Part shown: piece after piece, positions 1 to 8,464 of the stretch
Layout: every line of letters begins with the position of its first letter
How positions within the stretch are numbered: the first letter of the stretch is position 1
Assembly (NCBI RefSeq): GCF_019977355.1
Contig: NZ_AP024655.1
Span: 1,674,001-1,738,000 of the forward strand
Reading direction: 5' to 3'
From: Arthrobacter sp. NicSoilB8
Lineage (GTDB): Bacteria > Actinomycetota > Actinomycetes > Actinomycetales > Micrococcaceae
Length of the DNA stretch: 64,000 nucleotides
Program-made: the position numbers and the translations under genes
Notes under the pieces: generated by a model
What the model was told of the DNA's origin: nothing
Database searches by the model: none
Seen by the model: only the letters and a program-made list of their open reading frames with translations

Positions 1-127
1 CCGCGTGGATCTGCCCGGTCAGCTCGCCCGGGACGGCGGTCCAGCCCGATGAGAGCACGGAACCGTCACGGGCAATGATGGTGAAGGGACCGTCCGGGGT
101 GGACATGGTCAACAACTGGGCTTTCAT
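1..127 (-). CDS. ogt: Methylated-DNA--protein-cysteine methyltransferase, N-terminal part (runs off left edge)
   Basis: Partial gene on the minus strand: only the first 42 codons are inside the window. The peptide begins MKAQLLTMSTPDGPFTIIA, the usual start of the small N-terminal domain of Ogt/MGMT suicide methyltransferases, which move alkyl groups from O6-alkylguanine to their own cysteine. The active-site PCHR segment lies outside the window. Its ATG (127-125) overlaps the TGA of the upstream Ada/AlkA gene as ATGA, so the two are probably co-transcribed and translationally coupled. The identification rests on the N-terminus plus the repair-gene context. Confidence 0.72.
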   Translation of the reverse strand, partial: MKAQLLTMSTPDGPFTIIARDGSVLSSGWTAVPGELTGQIHA

Positions 128-1671
128 GGTGTCGCTTTCTTCGGAGTCTTTATCGGAGCCTTTTTAGGAGCCTTTTTAGGAGCCTGTGTCGGAGTGAGGG
201 ATGGCGTGCGCGCCGCGGCCTGGGCAGCCGCCGCCGCGCGCCAAAGGTGCATCGTGGCATAGGAGCGCCAAGGGCTGACTTCACGGAAATCGGGGGTCAG
301 GGCGGCGCCGTCCGGTGCTTGGGTCAGCGACCGGATGCCGTTGCGGACCGCGGCGTCGTTGGCCAGGAACACGTCCGGGGCGCCGATGACCCGCATCGCG
401 ACGTAGCCCACGGTCCACGGCCCGACGCCGGCCAGCGGCAGGAGCTTTGCCTCCAGGCCCCGCAGGTCATCGCCGTAGCCGAAGTCCAGGTCCCCGGTGG
501 CCATCGCCGCCGCGGCGCCGCGGACGGCATCAATCCGCCGCTTCGGGCCGCGGAGCAGTTCGAAGCCGGTCTCCGCGATCTGCGCCGCCGTCGGAAACAG
601 CCGGTGGAGGCCGTCGTCGGGGACCAGGCTCTCGCTGCCGGCCGCGGAAAGCTGGGCCAGGGCGGTCCGCGCGGCGGCCACCGTGATCTGCTGGCCAATC
701 ATGGCCCGGATCAACAGCTCCTGCGGATCAACGGCGCCGGGCATCCGCATGCCCGGCGTGCGTGCCACCGCTGCGGCGAGGCGGGGATCGGCGGCGAGGG
801 CGGCATCGATGGCGACGGGGTCGGCGTCGAGGTCCAGCAGGCGCCGGACCCTGCTCAGCAGGGCTGCCAGGTCCCTCAGGTCCACAGCCCCGATGGTCAG
901 CGCCAGCGGACGCCCGGCCGTGCCGGCGTCGTAATCCACGCGGAACCGGGCATCGCCGTGGGTCAGCCTCAGGGTCCGGGCGTACGAAGTGGACGTGCCT
1001 TCCTCGATCCCGGGGATGGCCCGGACGGCCAGGAAGTCGAACACGCCGGGATCGAATGGTTCCCGGTACGGCAGGTTGAGGGTGAGCGCCGTGGTCGCCG
1101 CAGGAGCGCGGTGATGCCGGGCCGTGGCCCGCAGCGCGGAGGGCGTCATGGCAAAGACCTCGCCGATGGTCTCGTTGAACTGGCGCACGCTGCTGAAACC
1201 TGCGGCGAAGGCGATGTCCGAGACCTTCATTGCGGTGGAGACCAGCAGGGTCCGGGCGGTCTGGGCCCGGCTCGCCCGCGCCAGGGACAGCGGACCGGCA
1301 CCGAGTTCGTGGCTCAGGATCCGGTTGAGCTGGCGCGAGGAGTAGCCCAGCCGGGACGCCAGCCCCTCGACACCGTCGCGGTTAATCACGCCGTCGTTGA
1401 TCAGCCGCATGGCGCGGCCGGCGATGTCCGATCGCACGTTCCAGGCCGGCGTTCCGGGGACGGCCTCCGGCAGGCAGCGCTTGCAAGCCCGGTAGCCGGC
1501 GTCGTGCGCGGCGGCGGAGGTTTCGTAGAACGTGACGTTGTCCGCCTTGGGCGTCCGGGCGGGGCATGAGGGCCGGCAGTAAATGCCGGTGGTCCGGACA
1601 GCGGTATAGAACTGCCCGTCGAAACGGGTGTCGCGGGCGTCGATTGCCCGGTAGCGCTGCCAGAAGTCCAT
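124..1671 (-). CDS. alkA: Ada-type / AraC HTH / AlkA fusion DNA-3-methyladenine glycosylase II
   Basis: 515-residue three-part protein. Residues 1-75 are an Ada-type zinc domain with Cys32, Cys36, Cys63 and Cys66 (YCRPSC and ACKRC), the methylphosphotriester sensor of Ada. Residues about 80-185 form an AraC-family double helix-turn-helix. Residues about 195-485 are an AlkA glycosylase with the hairpin LAGVGPWTVGY (413-423) and Asp439 in LANDAAV at the catalytic-aspartate position. From family knowledge it should sense methylated phosphotriesters, activate repair genes, and excise 3-methyladenine and related bases. Odd: the last ~25 residues are a basic Lys/Ala/Pro repeat tail (QAPKKAPKKAPIKTPKKATP). 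The stop overlaps the ogt start. A 90-bp gap separates it from the divergent Aag gene, a natural shared control region. Confidence 0.9.
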   Translation of the reverse strand: MDFWQRYRAIDARDTRFDGQFYTAVRTTGIYCRPSCPARTPKADNVTFYETSAAAHDAGYRACKRCLPEAVPGTPAWNVRSDIAGRAMRLINDGVINRDGVEGLASRLGYSSRQLNRILSHELGAGPLSLARASRAQTARTLLVSTAMKVSDIAFAAGFSSVRQFNETIGEVFAMTPSALRATARHHRAPAATTALTLNLPYREPFDPGVFDFLAVRAIPGIEEGTSTSYARTLRLTHGDARFRVDYDAGTAGRPLALTIGAVDLRDLAALLSRVRRLLDLDADPVAIDAALAADPRLAAAVARTPGMRMPGAVDPQELLIRAMIGQQITVAAARTALAQLSAAGSESLVPDDGLHRLFPTAAQIAETGFELLRGPKRRIDAVRGAAAAMATGDLDFGYGDDLRGLEAKLLPLAGVGPWTVGYVAMRVIGAPDVFLANDAAVRNGIRSLTQAPDGAALTPDFREVSPWRSYATMHLWRAAAAAQAAARTPSLTPTQAPKKAPKKAPIKTPKKATP

Positions 1672-1761
1672 GACCCCATCCTGCCAGCTTCGCCGGGCAC
1701 CTGCTAGCGGAATTCGGACACGGCCGTGGGACGTCCGGCAGGTGTTTGTTAAAGTCTGAAC

Positions 1762-2562
1762 ATGACTCCCAGCGCGCGTCCTGCCCCGTCTGGCGCCACC
1801 CCGGGCGCGGAGTCAGGCACACTATCAGGCCCGGAATCAGGCACGGCAGCGTCGCTCCGGGAGCTGCTCTCGGCGGATGCCCGGCACGTGGCGCCGCTGC
1901 TTCTCGGGGCTGTGCTGACGCACGCCGGGCGCGACGGCTCCGTCTCCGTGCGGATCACCGAAGTGGAGGCGTACCTGGGTCCGCACGATTCTCTGCACCC
2001 TGACCCCGGCTCCCACACCTTCCGCGGCCAGACGGCCCGGAATGCGCCGATGTTCGGACCGGCCGGCCATCTCTATGTCTATTTCACCTACGGGATGCAC
2101 CACTGTGCCAACATCGTCTGCGGGCCCGACGGCGTGGCGTCGGCGGTGCTGCTGCGGGCCGGCGAAGTGGTTGCCGGACAGGAGCTGGCCAGGGCGAGGC
2201 GCCCGGCGTCGAAATCCGACAACGACCTGGCGAGCGGGCCTGCCCGGCTTGCCACTGCGCTGGGGCTGACGACGGCGGACAGCGGACGGGATGCCCTCGC
2301 CGCGCCGTTCCGGCTGGAACTGCCCGCAAACCTGCCCGACACGTCCGGCGCGGGCATCAGCTCGGGTCCGCGCGTCGGCGTCTCCGGCGCTGGCGGCAGC
2401 CACGACTACCCCTGGCGGTTCTGGCTGACCGGCGACCCGACCGTCTCCCGCTACAAGGCGGCCAAGCAGGCACCCGCGGGAAAGGCGCCAAACACGACAA
2501 AGGCACCAAAAACGGCAAAGGCGCCAGATGCGGGAAAGGCGCTAGACACCGGCGGTACGTAG
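1762..2562 (+). CDS. DNA-3-methyladenine glycosylase, AAG/MPG family
   Basis: 266 residues. Residues about 30-235 carry the AAG fold: TEVEAY (66-71) with Glu69 at the catalytic position, then a GxxxHLYVYFTYGMHHCANIV segment typical of alkylpurine glycosylases that remove 3-methyladenine and hypoxanthine. It is unrelated in fold to the AlkA domain encoded divergently upstream, so the locus has two independent routes for alkylated purines. The N-terminal ~30 residues are Gly/Ser/Pro-rich and poorly conserved in type. The C-terminal ~35 residues are a repetitive basic tail (KQAPAGKAPNTTKAPKTAK) beyond the catalytic domain, echoing the tail of the neighbouring AlkA fusion. No strong ribosome-binding site is visible before the ATG. 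Confidence 0.9.
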   Translation: MTPSARPAPSGATPGAESGTLSGPESGTAASLRELLSADARHVAPLLLGAVLTHAGRDGSVSVRITEVEAYLGPHDSLHPDPGSHTFRGQTARNAPMFGPAGHLYVYFTYGMHHCANIVCGPDGVASAVLLRAGEVVAGQELARARRPASKSDNDLASGPARLATALGLTTADSGRDALAAPFRLELPANLPDTSGAGISSGPRVGVSGAGGSHDYPWRFWLTGDPTVSRYKAAKQAPAGKAPNTTKAPKTAKAPDAGKALDTGGT

Positions 2563-2614
2563 CACGACTCCCCTTCTGATGCCGGGCACCCGCGGTAGGG
2601 GATGATGAAGCATT

Positions 2615-3220
2615 ATGGGCGAGGGGAAACGCGGAAAACCAGGCAGCGAGCTGGAAAGGCTAGAGATTTTTGCGCAGCTGGCCACGGAGTACTTCCGCAT
2701 GGTTGAGCTGTTCACACCTGGTGGCGGGCCTGTCCCCGACGACCCGGCCGAGGGGGAGCGCCGGCACTGGGTCGAGCTTTTCCGGGCGGCACTTCTGCGC
2801 AAATTCATCGTTCCTGATGAACACGTTTCACTCAAACTCGTGGTGCGTGCCCTGCGCCTGTGCAATTACTCGGCGGACCCGCGGTTGACGGAGGGCACGA
2901 AGGAAGCGGCCACGTTGTTCACGAACGAGATGATCCGGGGCCGCCCGGCGCTGATGGCGGGGCTCGCCGAGAGTGATGGCGACCATGACCTCTTCGAGGA
3001 CGTTCTCTACGGTCGGCTCCTGCATGGCGACGCCGACAGGTTTCACCGGTCCGGATGGGCGGAAGACTACCACCGGCTAAGTGCGGTGGCGGCCGGTCGC
3101 TTCGCCGCCGAGCGGGCGCTCAGGAAAGCGCTCGACGTCGTTTCCTACGGGCTCGCGAACGAACTCCTGCGGTCCCCGCAACCGGACGGCGATGCCGGGC
3201 CGTCCCCGGCAGAGGTGTAG
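2615..3220 (+). CDS. Hypothetical protein, mostly helical
   Basis: 201 residues starting MGEGKRGKPGSELERLEIF. I do not recognise a family. The sequence looks soluble and helix-rich, without signal peptide, membrane segment or cysteine motif. Acidic and aromatic residues are spread through the middle (EYFRMVELF, DHDLFEDVLYGRLLHGD). The A/G-rich TAGGGGATGATG upstream of the ATG can serve as a weak ribosome-binding site. It stands between the Aag glycosylase and a convergent acetyltransferase gene, with only 4 bases between the two stop codons. Codon use looks like that of its neighbours, so it is probably a real resident gene. Confidence 0.65.
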   Translation: MGEGKRGKPGSELERLEIFAQLATEYFRMVELFTPGGGPVPDDPAEGERRHWVELFRAALLRKFIVPDEHVSLKLVVRALRLCNYSADPRLTEGTKEAATLFTNEMIRGRPALMAGLAESDGDHDLFEDVLYGRLLHGDADRFHRSGWAEDYHRLSAVAAGRFAAERALRKALDVVSYGLANELLRSPQPDGDAGPSPAEV

Positions 3221-3224
3221 GGAC

Positions 3225-3839
3225 CTAGGCGGCGAACGTGCCGAACGCACGGTCGGCGCCGACGGCGAACGGGGCGAGGCGGCGCCGGAGATCTTCGCGG
3301 ACTTGCGGCCACTCGTCCGCGAGGATCGAGAACACGGCGGTGTCCGCACGGCCTCCGTCGGGCGCCGCGCGGTGGCCGCGGAGCACCCCCTCGAACCGGG
3401 CACCGAGCCGTTGAATCGCCGTCGCGCTGCGAGTGTTGCGCGCGTCGCAGCGGAACGCCACCCGCTGGATGCCCAGTTCCTGATAGGCGTAGGCGAGGAG
3501 CATGTGCTTGCTCGCAGGATTGACGTGGCTGCCCCAGAACTGCCGTCCGTAGAAAGTCCCGCCGATTTCCAGCCGCTGTTGCGACGGGACATAGTCACGG
3601 AAGGATGTCGTGCCGAGGAGGGCGCCGGTGCGTCCGTCTGTTACGGCGAAAGGGATAGTGGCGGGTTCGTCCAGCCTGGACTGGAAGAGCGCGGCCAGTT
3701 CGCCGCTGGTCACGGGTAGCGGTGCCGCCAGGCCTGCCCACATGCCGGGATCCACGAAATCAAAGAGACCGGCCGCATGCTCCGGGGCGAGGGGAACCAG
3801 GCGGACCCCATGGCCGGTGAGGACGATTTCGTGTCGCAT
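3225..3839 (-). CDS. GNAT-family N-acetyltransferase (RimJ/RimL type)
   Basis: About 204 residues from ATG 3839 (MRHEIVLTGHGVRLVPLAPE). An in-frame TTG lies 4 codons upstream but has no spaced ribosome-binding site, so the ATG is preferred. The pattern is that of RimJ/RimL-like acetyltransferases: an N-terminal beta hairpin (VRLVPLAPEHAAGLFDF), GTTSFRDYVPSQQRLEIG, and the late segment YAYQELGIQRVAFRCDARNTRSATAIQRLGA where acetyl-CoA is bound. These enzymes transfer acetyl groups to protein N-termini or small amines; the substrate cannot be read from the sequence. It faces the hypothetical gene to its left tail-to-tail. Confidence 0.85.
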   Translation of the reverse strand: MRHEIVLTGHGVRLVPLAPEHAAGLFDFVDPGMWAGLAAPLPVTSGELAALFQSRLDEPATIPFAVTDGRTGALLGTTSFRDYVPSQQRLEIGGTFYGRQFWGSHVNPASKHMLLAYAYQELGIQRVAFRCDARNTRSATAIQRLGARFEGVLRGHRAAPDGGRADTAVFSILADEWPQVREDLRRRLAPFAVGADRAFGTFAA

Positions 3840-3976
3840 TGGAGCATTCAATCACCGCCGGGGTGGACGTGGCGGTGGCATTCGGCGCCGCTCGAGTGAA
3901 CATTTGGTGACCGCCAGGTTGCCCGGGCTGCTGCGGTGCCGGCGGCCCTCTGGCTACCAGCCAGTAAGGTGGACGG

Positions 3977-4534
3977 GTGAATCTAAGCGAGCCAAACCAG
4001 ACCAAATCAGCGCAACCGGTGGATCAACTGATCAGCAGCCTGTGTGCCACCATCCCGGACTATCCCAAACCCGGCATCAGCTTCAAGGATCTGACCCCGG
4101 TGTTCGCCGACGGGCCTGCCCTGGCGGCCGTGGTCGAGGCCCTCGTCGAACCTTTCAAGGGCCAGTTCGACGCCGTCGCCGGGGTCGAAGCCCGCGGGTT
4201 CCTGCTCGCGGCCGCCGCCGCGTACGCCACCGGTACCGGTGTGATCACGGTCCGGAAGGCCGGGAAGCTGCCGCGCGCCGTCGTCTCCGAGGACTACGCC
4301 CTGGAATACGGCACCGCCACCCTCGAACTGCACACGACCGATCTCGCGCCCGGGAGCCGGGTGCTGATTCTCGACGACGTACTCGCCACCGGCGGCACGC
4401 TCGGCGCCGCGGCACGGCTGTTCGAACGCTGCGGCATTCACGTGGCCGGCGTCGGCGTGGTCATGGAACTGGACGATCTCGGCGGCCGTGCGGCCCTGGC
4501 CAGCCATAACGTCCGTTCCCTGCTGCGGCTGTAA
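3977..4534 (+). CDS. apt: Adenine phosphoribosyltransferase
   Basis: 185 residues from GTG 3977, preceded by AAGGTGGACGG. The enzyme salvages adenine with PRPP to give AMP in the cytoplasm. The type-I PRTase signature VLILDDVLATGGTL is complete (PRPP-binding loop with Asp-Asp), and the N-terminal IPDYPKPGISFKDLTPVF is the standard Apt opening. Length fits the family (about 170-185). In many actinobacteria apt sits near secDF and relA; here it precedes a HelR-type helicase instead and appears to be a single-gene unit. Confidence 0.96.
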   Translation: MNLSEPNQTKSAQPVDQLISSLCATIPDYPKPGISFKDLTPVFADGPALAAVVEALVEPFKGQFDAVAGVEARGFLLAAAAAYATGTGVITVRKAGKLPRAVVSEDYALEYGTATLELHTTDLAPGSRVLILDDVLATGGTLGAAARLFERCGIHVAGVGVVMELDDLGGRAALASHNVRSLLRL

Positions 4535-4571
4535 CGGGCGCCGCGAGACTGGACCATTGGGTCTGGGTCGG

Positions 4572-4650
4572 TAGAATTCCCTGACGAAGACTGCCTTGGC
4601 ATTGTTCGGGGGACGGGTAACAGCCACGTCTGCCGAAATGGCTGTAGAAT
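4572..4650 (+). promoter_or_regulatory. Candidate control region of helR: two TAGAAT hexamers and an inverted repeat
   Basis: The apt-helR gap holds two TAGAAT hexamers (4572-4577 and 4645-4650), each a one-mismatch -10 box, and an inverted repeat ACAGCCA (4620-4626) / TGGCTGT (4639-4645) whose right arm touches the second hexamer. Neither has a convincing TTGACA at the right distance. A repressor-like operator overlapping a -10 box is possible but unproven. I saw no GC-rich rifampin-associated palindrome like the one reported upstream of Streptomyces helR. Confidence 0.3.
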
Positions 4651-4684
4651 GGTGGGTCTGTCTTTTTCGATAGGGGAACGTTCG

Positions 4685-6913
4685 ATGCACGACGCTGATT
4701 TGGCCCATGAACGCGACTATGTGGCCGGACTTTACGCCCGGCTCGATGAGTTGCGGGCAGAAAAGCGCACCCAGCTGGCCCAGGTGCGACGTGCCGGTGC
4801 GGTGGGCACCATGCAGAACGTCTCCGAGCGCGATGCCTTCGCGGCACTGTACGAGGACCGCCTCGCCCAGCTCGACGCCGTCGACGACCGGCTCGTGTTC
4901 GGCCGCCTGGACCTGGACTCCGGTGAGGCCCAATACATCGGCCGCATCGGCCTGACCACCGAGGACCTGCAGCGGCTCATGGTCGACTGGCGGGCGCCCG
5001 AGGCCGGCCACTTCTACCAGGCCACGGCCTTCGACCGGCAGGGTGTCCGCCGCCGCCGTCACCTGATTCTGCAGGGCCGCGAGGTCAAGGCGATCGAAGA
5101 CGACGTGCTCGACGCCGACATGCTCGCCGACAGTGATTCGCTCCAGGGCGAAGGCGCGCTGCTGGCTGCCCTGAACTCCAAGCGGACCGGCCGGATGTCA
5201 GACATCGTCGGCACCATCCAGTCCGAGCAGGACCGGATCATCCGTTCCTCCATTTCCGGTGCACTCGTGGTCCAGGGCGGGCCGGGCACCGGCAAGACCG
5301 CCGTCGCACTGCACCGCGCCGCTTACCTGCTGTACACGCACCGGGACCGGCTCAAGAGCGCCGGCGTCCTGCTGGTGGGACCGACCTCGTCCTTCATGAA
5401 GTACATCGAACGCGTGCTGCCCTCGCTTGGCGAGACCGGCGTCGTCATGGCGAGCTTGGGCCGGCTCATGCCCGGCATCACCGCCGTCGCCGAACTGGAC
5501 TCCGCCGTTGCCGCCATCAAGGGCCGGCTGGACATGGCCGAGGTGGTGGCCAACGCCGTGGCCAACCGGCAGCGCATCCCGGCCGGAAACCGGATCCTGG
5601 AGGTCGACGGCCGCAAGCTCGTCCTCACCCCCCGGCAGGTCCGCCGCGCCAAGGAACGGGCGCGCGCCACGGGCAAGCCGCATAACGAGGCCCGCGTCTC
5701 GTTCGTCAAGATCCTGCTCCGCGAACTGACGGAGCAGATGACGGAGCTCGTGGAGGCCGGGAACATCGGCAACAATGCCGACCGCTCCTACCTGGCGGAG
5801 GACGTCCGCTCCGCCCGCGATGTCCGGATCGCCCTGAACCTGTGCTGGATGCCGATGACCCCGGAAAAGCTCGTGGGGGAGCTGCTGAGCAAGCCGGCCA
5901 TCCTCGAGGCGTGCACGCCGAACCTCAGCCCGGAGGAGCGTGCGTTGCTGCTCCGTCCCGCCGGTTCGCCCTGGACCGAGTCGGACGTTCCGCTGCTCGA
6001 CGAGGCCGCCGAACTGCTTGGCGAGCTTGATGCCGCCGCCGGACGCGGACTCGCGCAGCAGGAACAGGACCGTGCCCGTGACCTGGCCAACGCCAAGCAG
6101 ACCCTGGTCAACATGGAGACCGCCGGCGTGGACGTCCTCGTCACGGCCGAAGACCTCGTGGACCAGAACCAGGAGCGTGAGACGCGGCTGACCGCTGCCG
6201 AACGCGCCACTACGGACCGCACTTGGGCCTTCGGGCACATCGTCGTGGACGAAGCGCAGGAGTTGTCACCCATGCAGTGGCGGCTGCTGGTCCGCCGCTG
6301 CCCGCTGAAGTCGTTCACGATCGTCGGCGACATCGCCCAGACGAGTTCCGTCGCCGGCGCCAACTCCTGGCACAGCGCACTGGGCCCCATGTTCGGCGAC
6401 CGCTGGCAGCTCGAGGAACTGACCGTCAACTACCGCACGCCGTCCCAGATCGCCGAGGCCGCTGCCCGGATGGCCAACGCGGCCGGACTGGTGGTCTCGG
6501 CGCCCAAGGCCGTCAGGGAGGGGCGCTGGTCTCCGGTCATCGACCGTGTCGGCACAGGCGAGATCGTCAGCAAGCTCGTCGAGGTGCTGCCGGAGGAACT
6601 GGACGCCATCGAGGGCGGCCTTCTGGCGGTCATCGCCGATGGTGAGCTTCTCCCCGAGGCCAGCGCGGCACTGCGGGCCGTATACGGCCACCGCGTCGGT
6701 TCCGGTGCGGGCAGCTATGCGCAGGACATCGTGGTGATCAGCCCCCGCGAGGCCAAGGGACTGGAATTCGACGGCGTCGTGGTCCTGGAGCCGACGGCCA
6801 TGCTCAACCACGAGCACGGCCGGGTGGGTGACCTGTATGTGGCCATGACCAGGCCCACGCAACGTCTGAGGCTCATCGCCGCCGCCGGGGTCCCGGCCGG
6901 CATCGAGGAGTAG
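4685..6913 (+). CDS. helR: HelD/HelR-type RNA polymerase-associated superfamily 1 ATPase
   Basis: 742 residues from ATG 4685 (MHDADLAHERDYVAGLYARL), preceded by AGGGGAA; the reading frame extends 12 codons further up without a site. An N-terminal coiled-coil region is followed by Walker A QGGPGTGKTAVALHRAAYLL near residue 198, a Walker B/motif II VVDEAQELSPMQW, and motif V/VI-like segments (SPREAKGLEFDGVVV, YVAMTRPTQRL). These UvrD-like proteins do not unwind DNA in the studied cases but pry RNA polymerase from DNA, and HelR of Streptomyces and Mycobacterium also displaces rifampicin. The fused N-terminal MQNVSERDAFAALYEDRLAQ region is the part that enters the polymerase channels. It appears monocistronic, with a GC-rich hairpin downstream. 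Confidence 0.88.
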   Translation: MHDADLAHERDYVAGLYARLDELRAEKRTQLAQVRRAGAVGTMQNVSERDAFAALYEDRLAQLDAVDDRLVFGRLDLDSGEAQYIGRIGLTTEDLQRLMVDWRAPEAGHFYQATAFDRQGVRRRRHLILQGREVKAIEDDVLDADMLADSDSLQGEGALLAALNSKRTGRMSDIVGTIQSEQDRIIRSSISGALVVQGGPGTGKTAVALHRAAYLLYTHRDRLKSAGVLLVGPTSSFMKYIERVLPSLGETGVVMASLGRLMPGITAVAELDSAVAAIKGRLDMAEVVANAVANRQRIPAGNRILEVDGRKLVLTPRQVRRAKERARATGKPHNEARVSFVKILLRELTEQMTELVEAGNIGNNADRSYLAEDVRSARDVRIALNLCWMPMTPEKLVGELLSKPAILEACTPNLSPEERALLLRPAGSPWTESDVPLLDEAAELLGELDAAAGRGLAQQEQDRARDLANAKQTLVNMETAGVDVLVTAEDLVDQNQERETRLTAAERATTDRTWAFGHIVVDEAQELSPMQWRLLVRRCPLKSFTIVGDIAQTSSVAGANSWHSALGPMFGDRWQLEELTVNYRTPSQIAEAAARMANAAGLVVSAPKAVREGRWSPVIDRVGTGEIVSKLVEVLPEELDAIEGGLLAVIADGELLPEASAALRAVYGHRVGSGAGSYAQDIVVISPREAKGLEFDGVVVLEPTAMLNHEHGRVGDLYVAMTRPTQRLRLIAAAGVPAGIEE

Positions 6914-7000
6914 GCCCGCTGCACGGCTGTCCCGCGGCTGGGTGCCGCGTCGCTTCTGTGGTGCGGCGCTTCTGGGGTGCGGGGCTGGTGCGGCGCTGGT

Positions 7001-7023
7001 GCTGTGCGGCCCTGCCGCACAGC
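7001..7023 (+). terminator. GC-rich hairpin after helR
   Basis: Perfect 10-bp inverted repeat GCTGTGCGGC (7001-7010) / GCCGCACAGC (7014-7023) with a 3-base loop. There is no U-run, as is common for actinobacterial terminators. It lies 87 bases after the helR stop and before tyrS. Confidence 0.5.
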
Positions 7024-7079
7024 GGCCGGCCTGGCGTCACCTGCGCTGCGCACGTGTTGATCCTGCTAACTTAGATTCC

Positions 7080-8393
7080 GTGTCCCAGCTAAATATTCTC
7101 GATGCCCAGCAGAACGACCCCAGCTTCGCCAACGTCTGGCAGGAGCTGAAATGGCGCGGCCTTGTCCACGTCTCCACGGACGAGGCGGAGCTTGAAAAGC
7201 TTCTCGCCGGCGACCCCGTGACGTATTACTGCGGCTTCGATCCGACCGCGCCGAGCCTGCACCTGGGCAATCTGGTCCAGCTCTTGCTCATGCGCAGGAT
7301 CCAGCTGGCCGGCCACAAGCCGCTCGGGCTGGTGGGCGGTTCCACGGGCCTGATCGGTGATCCGCGCCCGACGGCGGAGCGCACGCTCAACACCAAGGAC
7401 ACCGTCTCGGAGTGGGTGGGCTACCTCCAGGCCCAGGTCCGCCGCTTCCTGAGCTTCGAGGGCGATAACGCCGCCCGGATGGTCAATAACCTGGACTGGA
7501 CGGCTCCCCTGAGCGCTATCGACTTCCTGCGCGACATCGGCAAGCACTTCCGCGTCGGCACCATGCTGCGCAAGGACGCCGTTGCCTCCCGCCTTGGCTC
7601 CGACGAAGGTATCAGCTACACCGAGTTCAGCTACCAGATCCTGCAGGGCATGGACTACCTGCAGCTGTTCCGTGATTACGGGTGCATGCTGCAGACCGGC
7701 GGGTCGGACCAGTGGGGCAACCTCACCAGCGGCACTGAACTGATCCGGAAGGTCGAAGGCAAGCACGTCCACGCCCTGGGAACCCCTCTTATCACCAACT
7801 CTGACGGCACCAAGTTCGGCAAAAGCGAGGGCAACGCGATCTGGCTGGATCCGGCAATGTGCAGCCCGTACGCCTTCTACCAGTTCTGGCTCAACACGGC
7901 GGACGCCGACGTCGCGGCCCGCCTCAAAGTGTTCACGTTCCTCAGCCGGGCCGAGATCGAGGCTCTGGAACTGGCTGTCGCCGAAAGGCCGTTCGCACGC
8001 GAAGGCCAGCGGAAACTGGCGTACGAGGTAACTTCGCTGGTTCACGGCGTGGATGCCACAGAAAAAGTGATTGCGGCATCGGCCGCCGTTTTCGGCAATG
8101 GTGATCTGTCTGTGCTGGACGAAGCAACCTTGAAGGCCGCGACCTCCGAGTTGCCGTCAGCTACGGTCGAAGCCGGCGCCCTGGGCATCATCGAACTGCT
8201 GGTCGCCTCGGGACTGTCCGAGAGCAAGTCCGCAGCCCGCCGCACGGTCGGGGAAGGCGGGGCTTACGTCAACAATGCGAAGGTTTCCGATCCCGACGCC
8301 GTTATTGCGGCCAGCCAGCTGCTGCATGGCCGCTACCTGCTCCTGCGCCGGGGCAAGAAGAACCTGGCAACGGTGGAAGTAGCCGGCGTCTAA
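7080..8393 (+). CDS. tyrS: Tyrosyl-tRNA synthetase
   Basis: 437 residues from GTG 7080 (SQLNILDAQQNDPSFANVW). The open frame continues 46 codons upstream, but that stretch is low-complexity and unlike any synthetase. The enzyme charges tRNA-Tyr. The class I HIGH-type motif is PSLHLGNL, the KMSKS-type motif is KFGKSEGN, and a C-terminal S4 RNA-binding domain (LVASGLSESKSAARRTVGEG) is present, all in the right order. No clear Shine-Dalgarno precedes the GTG; TAGATT eight bases upstream could be a -10 box for a near-leaderless message, an inference only. A strong hairpin follows the stop. Confidence 0.96.
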   Translation: MSQLNILDAQQNDPSFANVWQELKWRGLVHVSTDEAELEKLLAGDPVTYYCGFDPTAPSLHLGNLVQLLLMRRIQLAGHKPLGLVGGSTGLIGDPRPTAERTLNTKDTVSEWVGYLQAQVRRFLSFEGDNAARMVNNLDWTAPLSAIDFLRDIGKHFRVGTMLRKDAVASRLGSDEGISYTEFSYQILQGMDYLQLFRDYGCMLQTGGSDQWGNLTSGTELIRKVEGKHVHALGTPLITNSDGTKFGKSEGNAIWLDPAMCSPYAFYQFWLNTADADVAARLKVFTFLSRAEIEALELAVAERPFAREGQRKLAYEVTSLVHGVDATEKVIAASAAVFGNGDLSVLDEATLKAATSELPSATVEAGALGIIELLVASGLSESKSAARRTVGEGGAYVNNAKVSDPDAVIAASQLLHGRYLLLRRGKKNLATVEVAGV

Positions 8394-8415
8394 TCGGCTG
8401 CTCCAACGCACGCTG

Positions 8416-8464
8416 CACGCTCCTCCCCGGCCGATTTGCACGGCGGGGGAGGAGCGTGTATTGT
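8416..8464 (+). terminator. tyrS terminator
   Basis: Inverted repeat CACGCTCCTCCCC (8416-8428) / GGGGAGGAGCGTG (8446-8458), 13-bp perfect arms with a loop that can pair further (GGCCG/CGGC), followed by a T-rich run (TATTGTTTTC). It separates tyrS from the rRNA leader. Confidence 0.85.
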
